DNA of 39,561 bases. Origin: Clostridiales bacterium. GTDB taxonomy: Bacteria; Bacillota; Clostridia; Christensenellales; JAISNN01. The notes beneath the pieces were generated by a model. The model was not told where the DNA came from. It was given only the letters and a program-made list of their open reading frames with translations, and searched no databases. Positions within the stretch are counted from its first letter, which is position 1. Every line of letters begins with the position of its first letter. A program made the translations under genes and the position numbers. The stretch lies in NCBI GenBank assembly GCA_031273825.1, contig JAISRB010000132.1, positions 1 to 39,561 of the forward strand, given 5' to 3'. Shown piece after piece: positions 8,820 to 18,649 of the stretch.

Positions 8820-9371
8820 ATGAGAGAGCTTTCGCTAAACATTCTCGACATAGCCGAAAACTCTATCAAGGCCGGCGCGTCGATTATAGACATATCCCTG
8901 ACGCTTCGCGGAAAGCTTCTTGAAATTTCCGTCCGCGACAACGGTTGCGGCATGGACGCGGATTTTCTTGCTAAGGTCACCGACCCTTTCACGACGTCAA
9001 GGACGACGAGAAAGGTGGGGCTTGGCATTCCGTTGTTTAAGATGGCCGCTGAAATGACGGGCGGAAAATTTGAAATTTCGTCAAAAAAGGGCGAGGGAAC
9101 TCTGACGAAAGCCGTATTTGTCATCGACAGCGTAGATTTTATGCCTATGGGCGACATAGGCGACACCATGGGCGCGCTCATCATGCACGCGCCGAACGTC
9201 AGCTTTTTTCTCAACGTCGATTTTGACGGGAGGGTATACGGCTTTGACACAATGGAAATAAAGGACGTGCTTGGCGACGACGTCGCCATAGACGCGGTCG
9301 AGGTTATAGACTTTATAAAGCGAACCGTAAAAGAAAATTTTGATAATATTAACGGAGGAATTATCCTATGA
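8820..9371 (+). CDS. HATPase_c-domain ATP-binding protein in the hydrogenase operon
   Basis: NILDIAENSIKA...VRDNGCGMD...GLGIPLFK; start at 8820 immediately after the hydC stop. Confidence 0.85.
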   Translation: MRELSLNILDIAENSIKAGASIIDISLTLRGKLLEISVRDNGCGMDADFLAKVTDPFTTSRTTRKVGLGIPLFKMAAEMTGGKFEISSKKGEGTLTKAVFVIDSVDFMPMGDIGDTMGALIMHAPNVSFFLNVDFDGRVYGFDTMEIKDVLGDDVAIDAVEVIDFIKRTVKENFDNINGGIIL

Positions 9372-9736
9372 AATCAATAGAGGAACTAAAAGCCATCAAG
9401 GCAAAGATGCAGGCCGAAATCGGCACGCGCGACTCTCTGACCGACGCGGACACGCGCATAGTCGTCGGAATGGCCACCTGCGGCATAGCCGCCGGAGCAA
9501 GACCCGTGCTTAACGCGCTCTTAGAGGAGGTGCAAAGCAAAAGACTGAGCGGAGTCAAGGTGACGCAGGCGGGCTGTCTCGGAATGTGCAGGCTTGAGCC
9601 TATGGTCGAGGTCTACGTTCCCGGCAAGGAAAAGGTCACCTATGTCAAGGTCACTCCCGAGGCCGTAAAAAAAATTGTGTCGGAGCATATCGTCAACGGC
9701 AACGTCGTCGCCGAATATGTCATAAAAAATATATAA
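9368..9736 (+). CDS. thioredoxin-like [2Fe-2S] ferredoxin
   Basis: MATCGIAAGA...QAGCLGMCRLEPMVEV. Confidence 0.85.
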   Translation: MKSIEELKAIKAKMQAEIGTRDSLTDADTRIVVGMATCGIAAGARPVLNALLEEVQSKRLSGVKVTQAGCLGMCRLEPMVEVYVPGKEKVTYVKVTPEAVKKIVSEHIVNGNVVAEYVIKNI

Positions 9737-9779
9737 TTGTCGATAAAAGTATAAAAAAGCAAAAGCGGAGAGATATTAT

Positions 9780-11570
9780 ATGATAAGAAACCATGTACTT
9801 GTATGCGGCGGTACGGGCTGTACGTCCGGAAACAGCAAAAAGATTTTTGAGAGGTTCAACGCGCTGATCGCGGAAAACAATCTGACGGGCGACGTTCAGT
9901 CGGTCATGACGGGCTGTTTCGGGCTTTGCGCGCTCGGCCCCGTCGTCGTAGTTTATCCCGAGGGCGCGTTTTATAGTCAGGTCAAGGAGTCCGACGTAGA
10001 CGAAATCGTATCGGAACACCTAATCAAAGGCAGAATAGTCAAAAGACTGCTCTATAAGGACACTATAAAAGAGGACGGAAGCGGCATATCGTCGCTCAAC
10101 GAGACGGGCTTTTATAAAAAGCAAATGCGTCTGGCTCTCAGAAACTGCGGCGTAATTAACCCCGAAAACATAGAGGAATATATAGCCTACGACGGCTACG
10201 CGGCTCTGGCTAAGGCTCTGACCGAAATGACCCCTCAACAGGTCATAGACGTTATCAAAGCCTCGGGGCTTCGCGGCAGAGGCGGAGCGGGCTTTCCTAC
10301 GGGAAACAAATGGCAGTTTGCAAAGGACGTAAAGGGAGATACCAAATATGTCTGCTGCAACGCCGACGAGGGCGACCCCGGCGCGTTTATGGACAGATCG
10401 GTGCTTGAGGGCGACCCTCACGCCGTGCTCGAGGCTATGGCTATAGCCGGCTATGCTATAGGCTCAAATCAGGGCTACATATATGTCCGCGCGGAATATC
10501 CTATAGCCGTGGCGCGTTTGAACGTCGCTATCGCTCAGGCAAAGGAATACGGTCTGCTCGGAGAAAAAATATTCGGAACAGACTTTAGCTTTGACATAGA
10601 AATCAGGCTCGGAGCCGGAGCGTTTGTCTGCGGCGAGGAAACCGCGCTCATGACCTCTATCGAGGGCAACAGGGGCGAGCCGCGTCCGCGTCCGCCGTTC
10701 CCGGCGGTCAAGGGGCTTTTTGGCAAGCCGACGATATTAAACAACGTCGAAACCTATGCAAACGTCGCGCAGATTATATTAAAGGGCGCGGAATGGTTTA
10801 GCGCAATCGGAACCGAAAAGTCAAAGGGAACAAAGGTGTTTGCTCTCGGGGGAAAGATTCAAAATACGGGGCTTGTAGAGGTTCCTATGGGAACGACTCT
10901 GCGCACAATCATAGAGGATATCGGCGGCGGAATACCGAACGGCAAAAAATTCAAGGCCGCTCAAACCGGCGGGCCGTCGGGCGGTTGCATACCGTCGAGT
11001 CATCTCGATATCGCAATAGACTACGAAAACCTGCTTGCCATAGGCTCGATGATGGGCTCGGGCGGGCTTATCGTCATGGACGAGGACACCTGCATGGTTG
11101 ACATAGCCAAGTTTTTTCTCGAGTTTACCGTCGAGGAGTCGTGCGGAAAGTGTACGCCCTGCCGCATAGGCACAAAGCGGCTCTATGAAATGCTTGAAAA
11201 GGTGACAAAGGGCGCCGCCACACAAAAAACTCTGGACGAGATGGAAAAGCTCTGCTATTATATCAAGGACAATTCGCTTTGCGGACTCGGACAGACCGCG
11301 CCTAACCCCGTCTTGTCGACGCTGAGATATTTTAAGGACGAATACCTCGCCCACGTCAACGAAAAACGCTGTCCGTCGGGAGTGTGCAAGAGCTTGGTGT
11401 CCTTCTTTATAACCGACAAATGCATCGGCTGTACGCTCTGCGCGAGAAAGTGTCCGGTAAGCGCGATTTCCGGCAAGGTCAAGGAAAAGCACGTCATCGA
11501 CAAGGAAAAATGTATAAAATGCGGGGTGTGCCTCGAAAATTGCAAGTTTAAAGCCGTAGAGAGAAAATAG
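9780..11570 (+). CDS. hydB: NuoF-like NADH-binding subunit of bifurcating hydrogenase
   Basis: GLRGRGGAGFPTG, SCGKCTPCRIGT and two C-terminal 4Fe-4S motifs. Confidence 0.95.
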   Translation: MIRNHVLVCGGTGCTSGNSKKIFERFNALIAENNLTGDVQSVMTGCFGLCALGPVVVVYPEGAFYSQVKESDVDEIVSEHLIKGRIVKRLLYKDTIKEDGSGISSLNETGFYKKQMRLALRNCGVINPENIEEYIAYDGYAALAKALTEMTPQQVIDVIKASGLRGRGGAGFPTGNKWQFAKDVKGDTKYVCCNADEGDPGAFMDRSVLEGDPHAVLEAMAIAGYAIGSNQGYIYVRAEYPIAVARLNVAIAQAKEYGLLGEKIFGTDFSFDIEIRLGAGAFVCGEETALMTSIEGNRGEPRPRPPFPAVKGLFGKPTILNNVETYANVAQIILKGAEWFSAIGTEKSKGTKVFALGGKIQNTGLVEVPMGTTLRTIIEDIGGGIPNGKKFKAAQTGGPSGGCIPSSHLDIAIDYENLLAIGSMMGSGGLIVMDEDTCMVDIAKFFLEFTVEESCGKCTPCRIGTKRLYEMLEKVTKGAATQKTLDEMEKLCYYIKDNSLCGLGQTAPNPVLSTLRYFKDEYLAHVNEKRCPSGVCKSLVSFFITDKCIGCTLCARKCPVSAISGKVKEKHVIDKEKCIKCGVCLENCKFKAVERK

Positions 11571-11606
11571 AGGTTTTTATAAATTACAAGGAGAATATCG
11601 GTAAAC

Positions 11607-13346
11607 ATGAGTACTATAAATCTAAAAATAAACAACATACCCGTGACGGTTGCCGCAGGCTCGACGATTTTGGAGGCCGCGAGAGCCGCGGGCGTCAAAA
11701 TACCGACGCTTTGCTATCTCAAGGACATCAACGCTATCGGGGCTTGCAGGGTTTGCGTCGTCGAGGTCAAGGGCGCGAGAAGCCTTGTCGCGTCGTGCGT
11801 ATATCCCGCAAACGAGGGCATGGAGGTCTTTACTTCCACGCCTAAGGTCATAGAAAGTCGCAGGACGACCGTCGAATTGATTCTTTCCGACCACAACAAA
11901 AACTGTCTGTCGTGCGTCAGAAGCACAAACTGCGAGCTACAGAGCCTTGCCGAGGAGCTGGGTTGCAACGCGCAAAAGTTTAGCGGAGAGAGCAAGTTTT
12001 ATCCCGTGGACGCAAGCCACGCCTCGATTGTCAGAGACAACAGCAAATGTATACTCTGCAGACGCTGTGTCGCCGCCTGCAAAAACTATCAGACGGTGTC
12101 GGTCATCGGCGCGAACGCGCGCGGCTTTGACACTCACATAAGCTGTCTCTTTGAAAAGGGCTTAAACGAGGTCGCCTGCGTCGGTTGCGGACAGTGCATA
12201 AACGTCTGTCCGACGGGCGCGCTCCGCGAAAAGGACGAAATCGACAACGTCATAGCGGCGTTGAACGACCCGTCAAAGACCGTAGTCGTCGGAACGGCTC
12301 CGTCGGTCAGAATAGGGTTAGGCGAGGAATTCGGCTATCCTATAGGCGCGAACGTCGAGGGAAAAATGGCCGCTGCGCTGAGGCGTTTGGGCTTTAAGCA
12401 CGTCTTTGACGTCGATTTTGCCGCAGATTTGACCATCATGGAGGAGGGCTACGAGTTTATTTCGAGGGTCAAAAACGGCGGCAAGCTGCCGATGATAACA
12501 AGCTGTTCACCCGGCTGGGTCAAGTTTATCGAGCACAACTACCCGGAGCTTATTCCTCACTTGTCGTCGTGCAAGTCGCCGCAGCAGATGTTCGGGGCGG
12601 TCGCCAAGACCTACTATGCGGAAAAGCTCGGGGTTGACCCTAAGGACATGTACGTCGTCACGATAATGCCTTGCACGGCAAAAAAATTCGAGAAGGGCAG
12701 ACCTCATCAGGACGCCGCGGGCGTTCCCGATATCGACGCGGTGCTGACGACGAGAGAGCTTGCGCGGTTTATCAAGAGACAGGGAATTATGTTTAAGGAG
12801 CTGCCGGACGAGCCGTTTGACTCGCCGTTCGGAATAGGCTCGGGGGCCGGTCTGATATTCGGGTCGTCGGGCGGCGTAATGGAGGCGGCCTTGAGAACCG
12901 TCGCCGAGGTCTTAGACGGCAAGCCGCTCAAAAAGCTTGACTTTCAAGACGTACGCGGCATGACGGGCATCAAAGAGGCGTCCTACAAAATAGCCGGAAT
13001 AAACGTCAAGGTCGCCGTCGCGAGCGGGCTAAAAAACGCGCGCGAGCTTATGGAAAAAATCAAAAAGGGCGAGGCCGACTATCATTTCATCGAGATAATG
13101 GCGTGTCCGGGAGGCTGTCTCAACGGCGGCGGTCAGCCTATTCAAAGCGCGGAGACGCGCAACTTTACCGACTACCGCACCCTGCGTATGAACGCCATAT
13201 ATTCGGCGGACAAAAGCATGAAGCTGAGAAAGAGCCATGAAAACCCGGCGATTAAGGAAATCTATAAGGAATATTTCGGCGAGCCGAACGGCAACCGCGC
13301 CCACCACGTATTGCATACCAGGTATGTCGCAAGAAGTAAATTTTAG
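11607..13346 (+). CDS. hydA: [FeFe] hydrogenase catalytic subunit
   Basis: H-cluster motifs TSCSPGW, MPCTAKKFE and EIMACPGGCLNGGGQP; N-terminal 2Fe-2S and 4Fe-4S motifs. Confidence 0.95.
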   Translation: MSTINLKINNIPVTVAAGSTILEAARAAGVKIPTLCYLKDINAIGACRVCVVEVKGARSLVASCVYPANEGMEVFTSTPKVIESRRTTVELILSDHNKNCLSCVRSTNCELQSLAEELGCNAQKFSGESKFYPVDASHASIVRDNSKCILCRRCVAACKNYQTVSVIGANARGFDTHISCLFEKGLNEVACVGCGQCINVCPTGALREKDEIDNVIAALNDPSKTVVVGTAPSVRIGLGEEFGYPIGANVEGKMAAALRRLGFKHVFDVDFAADLTIMEEGYEFISRVKNGGKLPMITSCSPGWVKFIEHNYPELIPHLSSCKSPQQMFGAVAKTYYAEKLGVDPKDMYVVTIMPCTAKKFEKGRPHQDAAGVPDIDAVLTTRELARFIKRQGIMFKELPDEPFDSPFGIGSGAGLIFGSSGGVMEAALRTVAEVLDGKPLKKLDFQDVRGMTGIKEASYKIAGINVKVAVASGLKNARELMEKIKKGEADYHFIEIMACPGGCLNGGGQPIQSAETRNFTDYRTLRMNAIYSADKSMKLRKSHENPAIKEIYKEYFGEPNGNRAHHVLHTRYVARSKF

Positions 13347-13366
13347 AGGAAATTAAAAAAAACATA

Positions 13367-13402
13367 AAGGGCTTACGCAAAACCGCGCAAGCCCTTTTTT
13401 TT
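13367..13402. terminator. bidirectional terminator between convergent genes
   Basis: AAGGGCTTACGC-aaaacc-GCGCAAGCCCTT flanked by A- and T-runs. Confidence 0.8.
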
Positions 13403-13422
13403 AACCGTACCGATAAAGGGGG

Positions 13423-14676
13423 CTATTTGTTGTTGTGATATTCGACGACCTTGTCGGTCAGTCTCAAAAGCACGTCAAAGCCGTTGGCGACGACGCCCTC
13501 GTCAAACCTTGACGACACGTCTCTAAAGGTGTGATAGTAGCTTGACGCGACGGGGTCTTGCGCCGCGAGCGTCACCGTGTCGATGCCCTTTTTGTGAAAA
13601 GGCGTCGAATCGCAGCCGCCGATAGGGTTGTATATGCGCTTTGGATTGACTCCCGCCTCGGTCATCGCCTCAAAGGCCATGTCGCACATTTTTTTGGGAA
13701 AGAACGTCGTTTGCCATATGTCGCCCTGAACTACCTCAAAGTCGTCCTTGTCGGCTATGGAGTCGATATTCAGCACGTAGGTTTTTCCCTTAACGAGCGT
13801 GTCGTCGCCCTCCTTTCCGAAATGCTCCTTGACATAGGCGAACGAGCCGCGTAAACCCGCCTCCTCACAGCCAAGCCCCGCGAACATCAGGCGGCAGTTG
13901 TCGGGGATAGTTCCCGGGTTGTTCTTGTAATATTTGATTACCTCGAGGGCGAGACCTATTCCCGTCAGGTTGTCCATTGCTCCGGGAGAGGCCTTTTTCT
14001 TGTTGTAGGAGAGGAATATGCACAGAGGAAAAAACGTTATGCCGCATATTATTCCCGCGGCGGTCAGCCAGCCATAATCCTGCAGGCTCATGTCTCCGAA
14101 TAGCTTTATGTAGCAGATGACAAAAAACGCCAACGCGCCGACTATTCCGAGCGCGACTAAGGGAATCATTTTTGCGGGACTGCCGTATGCCGCCAGATTC
14201 CAATTCCAGCTGCTGTCGAGGTGACCGGAATATATTATTGTGAAGTCGTGCTTTCCCGAGCGGGCGGGAATAGTCGCGACGACGTTATTTGACGTAGTCT
14301 TTGGGAATAGGAAGTCAAACCACGTCTTGTTTCTGAATACGTGAGCGACGGCGAAGACCCACAAAAAGGTCATGAGTACGGCGGCGACTATGCCGAACGC
14401 CAAATTGAGAGACGGAATAGCCGAGAGAAAAAAGAACAAGAGCGCGACGTATGCCAACGCGCCGACCAGCGGAATCGAGCCTACGCCCGAATGCGGGTGA
14501 ATGACAAACTCTTCTTTTTTTGCGTCAAGCCCCGTTTGGAGCTTGATTTCCTTGACAAGCGCGTCGGCGGCTTTTTTTTCTTCGGGGCTGCCGGGCAGGC
14601 GCGGCCCGTGCTTTTCAAACTTTTTGATAAAGGTCATTACGTTTTTGCCGGCTTTTTCTTTGTAGGTTGCGTCCAT
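13423..14676 (-). CDS. M28-family metallopeptidase with transmembrane segments
   Basis: YSGHLDSSWN, GAMDNLTG, GCEEAGLRGS metal/active-site-like motifs plus hydrophobic helices. Confidence 0.85.
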   Translation of the reverse strand: MDATYKEKAGKNVMTFIKKFEKHGPRLPGSPEEKKAADALVKEIKLQTGLDAKKEEFVIHPHSGVGSIPLVGALAYVALLFFFLSAIPSLNLAFGIVAAVLMTFLWVFAVAHVFRNKTWFDFLFPKTTSNNVVATIPARSGKHDFTIIYSGHLDSSWNWNLAAYGSPAKMIPLVALGIVGALAFFVICYIKLFGDMSLQDYGWLTAAGIICGITFFPLCIFLSYNKKKASPGAMDNLTGIGLALEVIKYYKNNPGTIPDNCRLMFAGLGCEEAGLRGSFAYVKEHFGKEGDDTLVKGKTYVLNIDSIADKDDFEVVQGDIWQTTFFPKKMCDMAFEAMTEAGVNPKRIYNPIGGCDSTPFHKKGIDTVTLAAQDPVASSYYHTFRDVSSRFDEGVVANGFDVLLRLTDKVVEYHNNK

Positions 14677-14722
14677 AGATAATAACTCCTTTGTTTATTT
14701 TTTTATTTTGTTTTATAAGTTT

Positions 14723-15883
14723 TTACGCGCCAAAAAATCCCAATACGAACGACGTCAGCCACAAGAGAGCGCACGCGCCCGTCAAAATCCACGTCGAGGC
14801 GGGCAGCTTAGCGGCGTTTTTGTCTCCGTTTTTGTCCTCGAATATAAAGATGACGTCGTTTCCGATTTCCTCGTCAAATTTGTTTAGAGGGTCGTATTTT
14901 GCGTTAAATTCCTCCGCGGCGGCCTTGAACGCGCCGCCCTTAACGAGCAGTCCGACGGCGAAACGCGCCGTGTCCTTCAAGCCCGATACGGCGGCCTTCA
15001 GTTCTTTCAAGAGAGATACGCTTTGGTTTTTGTCGATTAGCCCGCATCTTTTTTGAATGTCGGCGTCGTTGAGTTTTTTAAAGGTCTTTAGCGAAACCGT
15101 CAAGATAAACGCGCCCGCGATTATCCATATGACGTACATTACGGCAAGCCCCGTCACCGTCATGCCGCCGAAGGGGATAAACACCGTCAACAGCGCGATG
15201 AGGTTGTTGAGGAAGTGGAGAATTACTCCGTAGACGATTTTGCCCGTCGTGACGGCGACATAGCCCAAAACCAGACCTAAAAGAAACTGATGAACGGTTT
15301 GCATGGGGTTGCCGTGAAAAATCATAAAGATCGCCGCCGTATATATTACGGCAAAAAAGCTTCCGCGCCGCCTCGCGCCGTTGAGCAACGCTCCGCGAAA
15401 GAGGATTTCCTCAAAAACCGCCGGAATAACCGCCACAAAAAATGTCATAAGGAGAAACGTCGCGGCCGATATACCCTCCGGAAAAATAGCTTGCTCCGCG
15501 GGGTTATAGCCGATAAGGCTCAAAACATACAAAAACAAGTCGGCGAGCGGCGAAAAGGCAAGAATCGCGCCGACGGAGATAAAGGGCAAGAGGAGCGTCT
15601 TTTGCGGGGTCAAATCAGACGCGCCGAAGTCAAACAGCTTAAGGATATTTGCCTTGCGCAAAACCAAAAGATAAAAGGCCGCGCCGATTATCATAAAGGC
15701 CTGCGTCGCTCCGTAGGTCAGCCAAACATACGCCGACGTCGCCGAAAGATCCTTTCCGTCCGTCGCCGCGGAATAGATAAAAACCGCGCTCATCATAAGC
15801 AACGCGGCGGCGGTCATGCCGCCGAGCGCAGACAAAAGCGAAACGTTACTCTCTCCGAGAGTCAAAGATTTTCTGTTACTCAT
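14723..15883 (-). CDS. CPBP-family intramembrane metalloprotease
   Basis: FEEILFRGALLNG and FMIFHGNPMQ motifs, multi-TM; ATG start chosen at 15883. Confidence 0.85.
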   Translation of the reverse strand: MSNRKSLTLGESNVSLLSALGGMTAAALLMMSAVFIYSAATDGKDLSATSAYVWLTYGATQAFMIIGAAFYLLVLRKANILKLFDFGASDLTPQKTLLLPFISVGAILAFSPLADLFLYVLSLIGYNPAEQAIFPEGISAATFLLMTFFVAVIPAVFEEILFRGALLNGARRRGSFFAVIYTAAIFMIFHGNPMQTVHQFLLGLVLGYVAVTTGKIVYGVILHFLNNLIALLTVFIPFGGMTVTGLAVMYVIWIIAGAFILTVSLKTFKKLNDADIQKRCGLIDKNQSVSLLKELKAAVSGLKDTARFAVGLLVKGGAFKAAAEEFNAKYDPLNKFDEEIGNDVIFIFEDKNGDKNAAKLPASTWILTGACALLWLTSFVLGFFGA

Positions 15884-15889
15884 TTGAAT

Positions 15890-15918
15890 ATTATAAAACA
15901 AATCCAAAAAAAATACAA
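15890..15918 (-). promoter_or_regulatory. promoter TTGTAT-N17-TATAAT giving a predicted leaderless transcript
   Basis: TATAAT lies 6 nt before the ATG at 15883, so the start site would be at or next to the ATG. Confidence 0.6.
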
Positions 15919-16001
15919 TAGATTGAGCGTCAATCTCAAAAAAATTTGCGTTTACGGGTCGAATCGGCTAAATTTTGCCATAAAAAAAACTCTCTCCGCG
16001 T

Positions 16002-17189
16002 CTAAATATCCGAATTTGCGACGGCGGTTTCGAGTTTTTTGAGGGCTTTTTCGACGGTTGAGCGCGGACAGCCGAAGTTGAGACGTTGAAAGCCCTCGCC
16101 CTCCTTGCCGAAAATCGAACCGGAATCAAGCCAAAGGCCGGCTTTGTTGATTATAAAGTCGTTCAATTCGGGTTGCGCGAGACCGAGGGCGCGCATGTCG
16201 AGCCACGCGAGATAGGTTCCCTGAGGGCGGGCGACCTTGATCGCCGGTATATTGCGCCCGATATAGTCGCAAATAAACGCGGCGTTGCCGTCGAGATACG
16301 ATACGAGCTGTCCGAGCCAGTCAAAGCCGTATTTATATGCGGCGTGCGCCGCCGTTATGCCGCAGGTATTGAGCTGACTGTAGCCCGCTTTTGCGACCTC
16401 TGCGCGGAATTTTTCGCGGAGCTTAGCGTCGCATATTATTATGTCGCTAAATTGCAGTCCCGCGATATTAAAGGTCTTTGCGGGCGACGTGCATATTATG
16501 CTGTTGGCGGCAAAGTCGCTTTTGACGTGCGCAAACGGAATGTGCTTGCCGCCCTCATAGACAAAATCGGAGTGAATTTCGTCGGATACGACGGTTACGC
16601 CGTGTTTTATGCAAATATCGCCGAGACGCGTCAGCTCCTCCTTAGAAAAAACGCGTCCGACGGGGTTGTGCGGACTGCAGAGAATAAAAAGCTTCGCGCC
16701 GCTCCTTTTGATTTTGGTTTCAAAATCGTCAAAATCTATGCGGTAAACGCCGTCGTCTCCGCGAACGAGTGGATTGGTTACGAGAGTCCTGCCGTTTAGC
16801 CCGACGACCTCGCTAAAGGGATAATATACCGGCGGCTGAATTATCACCGCGTCGCCCTCTTTTGTGTACGCCCTGACGGCGGCGGCGAGCGCAAAGACTA
16901 TGCCGGGCGTGTTGACGACGGCGGCGGGGTCGGGCTTCCAGCCGAAGCGTCGGTTCAGGCTGTCGGTCAAAACGTCATAATATTCGTCATAAGGCTCGCT
17001 GTAGCCGAATATACCGTGCTCCGCGGTTTTTTTGAGCGCGTCTATGACCTCGTCGGGAGCCTTAAAATCCATGTCGGCGACCCACATAGGAATAAGCCCG
17101 CCGGGTCTGCCGCGCCGCTCCGCAAAGTCGAATTTTAGCGAATTGGTACATCGTCTGTCTATTATTTCGTCAAAGTTATATTTTTTCAT
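16002..17189 (-). CDS. MalY/PatB-type PLP-dependent aminotransferase (cystathionine beta-lyase-like)
   Basis: GLIPMWVADMDF, LCSPHNPVGRVFS, SPAKTFNIAGLQ. Confidence 0.9.
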   Translation of the reverse strand: MKKYNFDEIIDRRCTNSLKFDFAERRGRPGGLIPMWVADMDFKAPDEVIDALKKTAEHGIFGYSEPYDEYYDVLTDSLNRRFGWKPDPAAVVNTPGIVFALAAAVRAYTKEGDAVIIQPPVYYPFSEVVGLNGRTLVTNPLVRGDDGVYRIDFDDFETKIKRSGAKLFILCSPHNPVGRVFSKEELTRLGDICIKHGVTVVSDEIHSDFVYEGGKHIPFAHVKSDFAANSIICTSPAKTFNIAGLQFSDIIICDAKLREKFRAEVAKAGYSQLNTCGITAAHAAYKYGFDWLGQLVSYLDGNAAFICDYIGRNIPAIKVARPQGTYLAWLDMRALGLAQPELNDFIINKAGLWLDSGSIFGKEGEGFQRLNFGCPRSTVEKALKKLETAVANSDI

Positions 17190-17251
17190 GGCGTTTTTCT
17201 CTTTATTTTTTTCTCGCAGCTTTATTTTTTTTCTTGCGGTTTTATTTTTTT

Positions 17252-18394
17252 TTACCGGCCGAGCGCGGCCGCCAAATCTTCTATCAGGTCGCCGGCGTTT
17301 TCTATGCCGACGGAGAGGCGCAGCAGCCTGTCGTTTATGCCGCGCGCGTCGCGCTCGTTTTTTGGCACGTCGGCGTGGGTCTGCACCGCCGGATAGGTGA
17401 CGAGCGTCTCCGCGCCGCCGAGGCTTTCGGCAAAGGCTATCAGCTTGACGCCGCCGAGAACGCGCTCTACGGTTTCAACGCTGTCGACCTCAAAGGATAT
17501 CATACAGCCAAAGCCCTCCGCCTGTCTTTTGAGAATCTCATAGCCGCCGTTAGACTCTAAGCCGGCGTAATAGACCTTTTTTACGCGCGGGTGAGCCGAC
17601 AAAAATTTTGCGATTTCAAAGGCGTTTTGCTGTCCGCGCTCCATTCTCAGGCCGAGGGTTTTGATTCCGCGCAAGACCAAAAAGCTGTCAAAGGGCGACA
17701 GGCACGCGCCGGTCGTCTTTTCGACGGTTATAAATTTTTCGGCAAGCTCCGCCGTCGCGGACGCCAAAAAGCCCGCCAGGGTGTCGTTGTGTCCGCACAA
17801 AAACTTTGTGCCGCTGTGAACGACGATATCCGCGCCGAGCGAAAGCGGCTTAAAAAAATACGGGGTCAAAAAGGTGTTGTCTACGATAGTCAATATTCCG
17901 AGAGGCTTTGCGATTTTTGCGATAGCCTCCACGTCCGAGACGAGCATCATCGGGTTTGTCGGGGTTTCGATAAAGACGGCGCGGGTATTCGGCTTTATGG
18001 CCGCCCTCACCGCGTCGAGGTCGGAGGTGTCGGCAAAATCTACGGTCAGACCGTTTTTTTGCGATATGTTGCGAAAGAGCCTTATAGCTCCGCCGTAGAG
18101 GTCGTGAGACGCGACGATTCCGTCGCCCGGCGAAAAAATTTCGCAAAGCGCGGATATAGCCGCCATTCCCGTCGAAAACGCGGACGCGCCCGCGCCGCCC
18201 TCGAGCGCGGCGACGGTTTTTTCGACGGCCAGCCTCGTCGGGTTGCTCAGCCGGGAGTAGTCAAAGCCGGTGCTTTTGTTTAGCCCCTTGTGCTTAAAGG
18301 TCGCGCTTTGATATATAGGAACGCAGACCGCCCCCGTCGGGTCGTCAAAGCCGTAATCGCCCGCGCCGTGCACGCAAACCGTTTCTTTTTTCAT
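17252..18394 (-). CDS. trans-sulfuration family PLP enzyme (MetB/MetC-like)
   Basis: YSRLSNPTR, ETPTNPMM, VVHSGTKFLCGHND; ATG at 18394 with AGGAG upstream. Confidence 0.9.
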   Translation of the reverse strand: MKKETVCVHGAGDYGFDDPTGAVCVPIYQSATFKHKGLNKSTGFDYSRLSNPTRLAVEKTVAALEGGAGASAFSTGMAAISALCEIFSPGDGIVASHDLYGGAIRLFRNISQKNGLTVDFADTSDLDAVRAAIKPNTRAVFIETPTNPMMLVSDVEAIAKIAKPLGILTIVDNTFLTPYFFKPLSLGADIVVHSGTKFLCGHNDTLAGFLASATAELAEKFITVEKTTGACLSPFDSFLVLRGIKTLGLRMERGQQNAFEIAKFLSAHPRVKKVYYAGLESNGGYEILKRQAEGFGCMISFEVDSVETVERVLGGVKLIAFAESLGGAETLVTYPAVQTHADVPKNERDARGINDRLLRLSVGIENAGDLIEDLAAALGR

Positions 18395-18417
18395 AAACAA
18401 TGCCTCTCCTCTTTAGG

Positions 18418-18479
18418 AAAAAAACGCTAAGGCAACGCCTCCGCGGTTATCGTCAGTCAAAATCGCGGTGCATTGCCCT
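18418..18479 (-). promoter_or_regulatory. 5' leader hairpin with U-tract, candidate attenuator
   Basis: Minus strand AGGGCAATGC(18479-18470)/GCGTTGCCTT(18438-18429) with inner CCGCG/CGCGG, followed by AGCG and T7. Confidence 0.6.
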
Positions 18480-18494
18480 AAAAAGCATATATAA

Positions 18495-18523
18495 ATAGTA
18501 ACATATTCGCTTTAATGTGTCAA
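18495..18523 (-). promoter_or_regulatory. promoter TTGACA-N17-TACTAT
   Basis: Minus strand TTGACA 18523-18518, TACTAT 18500-18495. Confidence 0.7.
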
Positions 18524-18584
18524 GCAAATTTCGGCAGGGCGAACGCATGAAAAGGCGTTTATTTTTGCGGACAAAAGCACGCCC

Positions 18585-18623
18585 AAAAAGCCCGCTCCGT
18601 TTTTAAGCGGGGGCGGGCTTTTT
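18585..18623 (-). terminator. intrinsic terminator
   Basis: AAAAAGCCCGC...GCGGGCTTTTT downstream of the minus-strand gene ending at 18650. Confidence 0.75.
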
Positions 18624-18649
18624 GCCGTTTTTTCTTTATTAAGGCCGTA

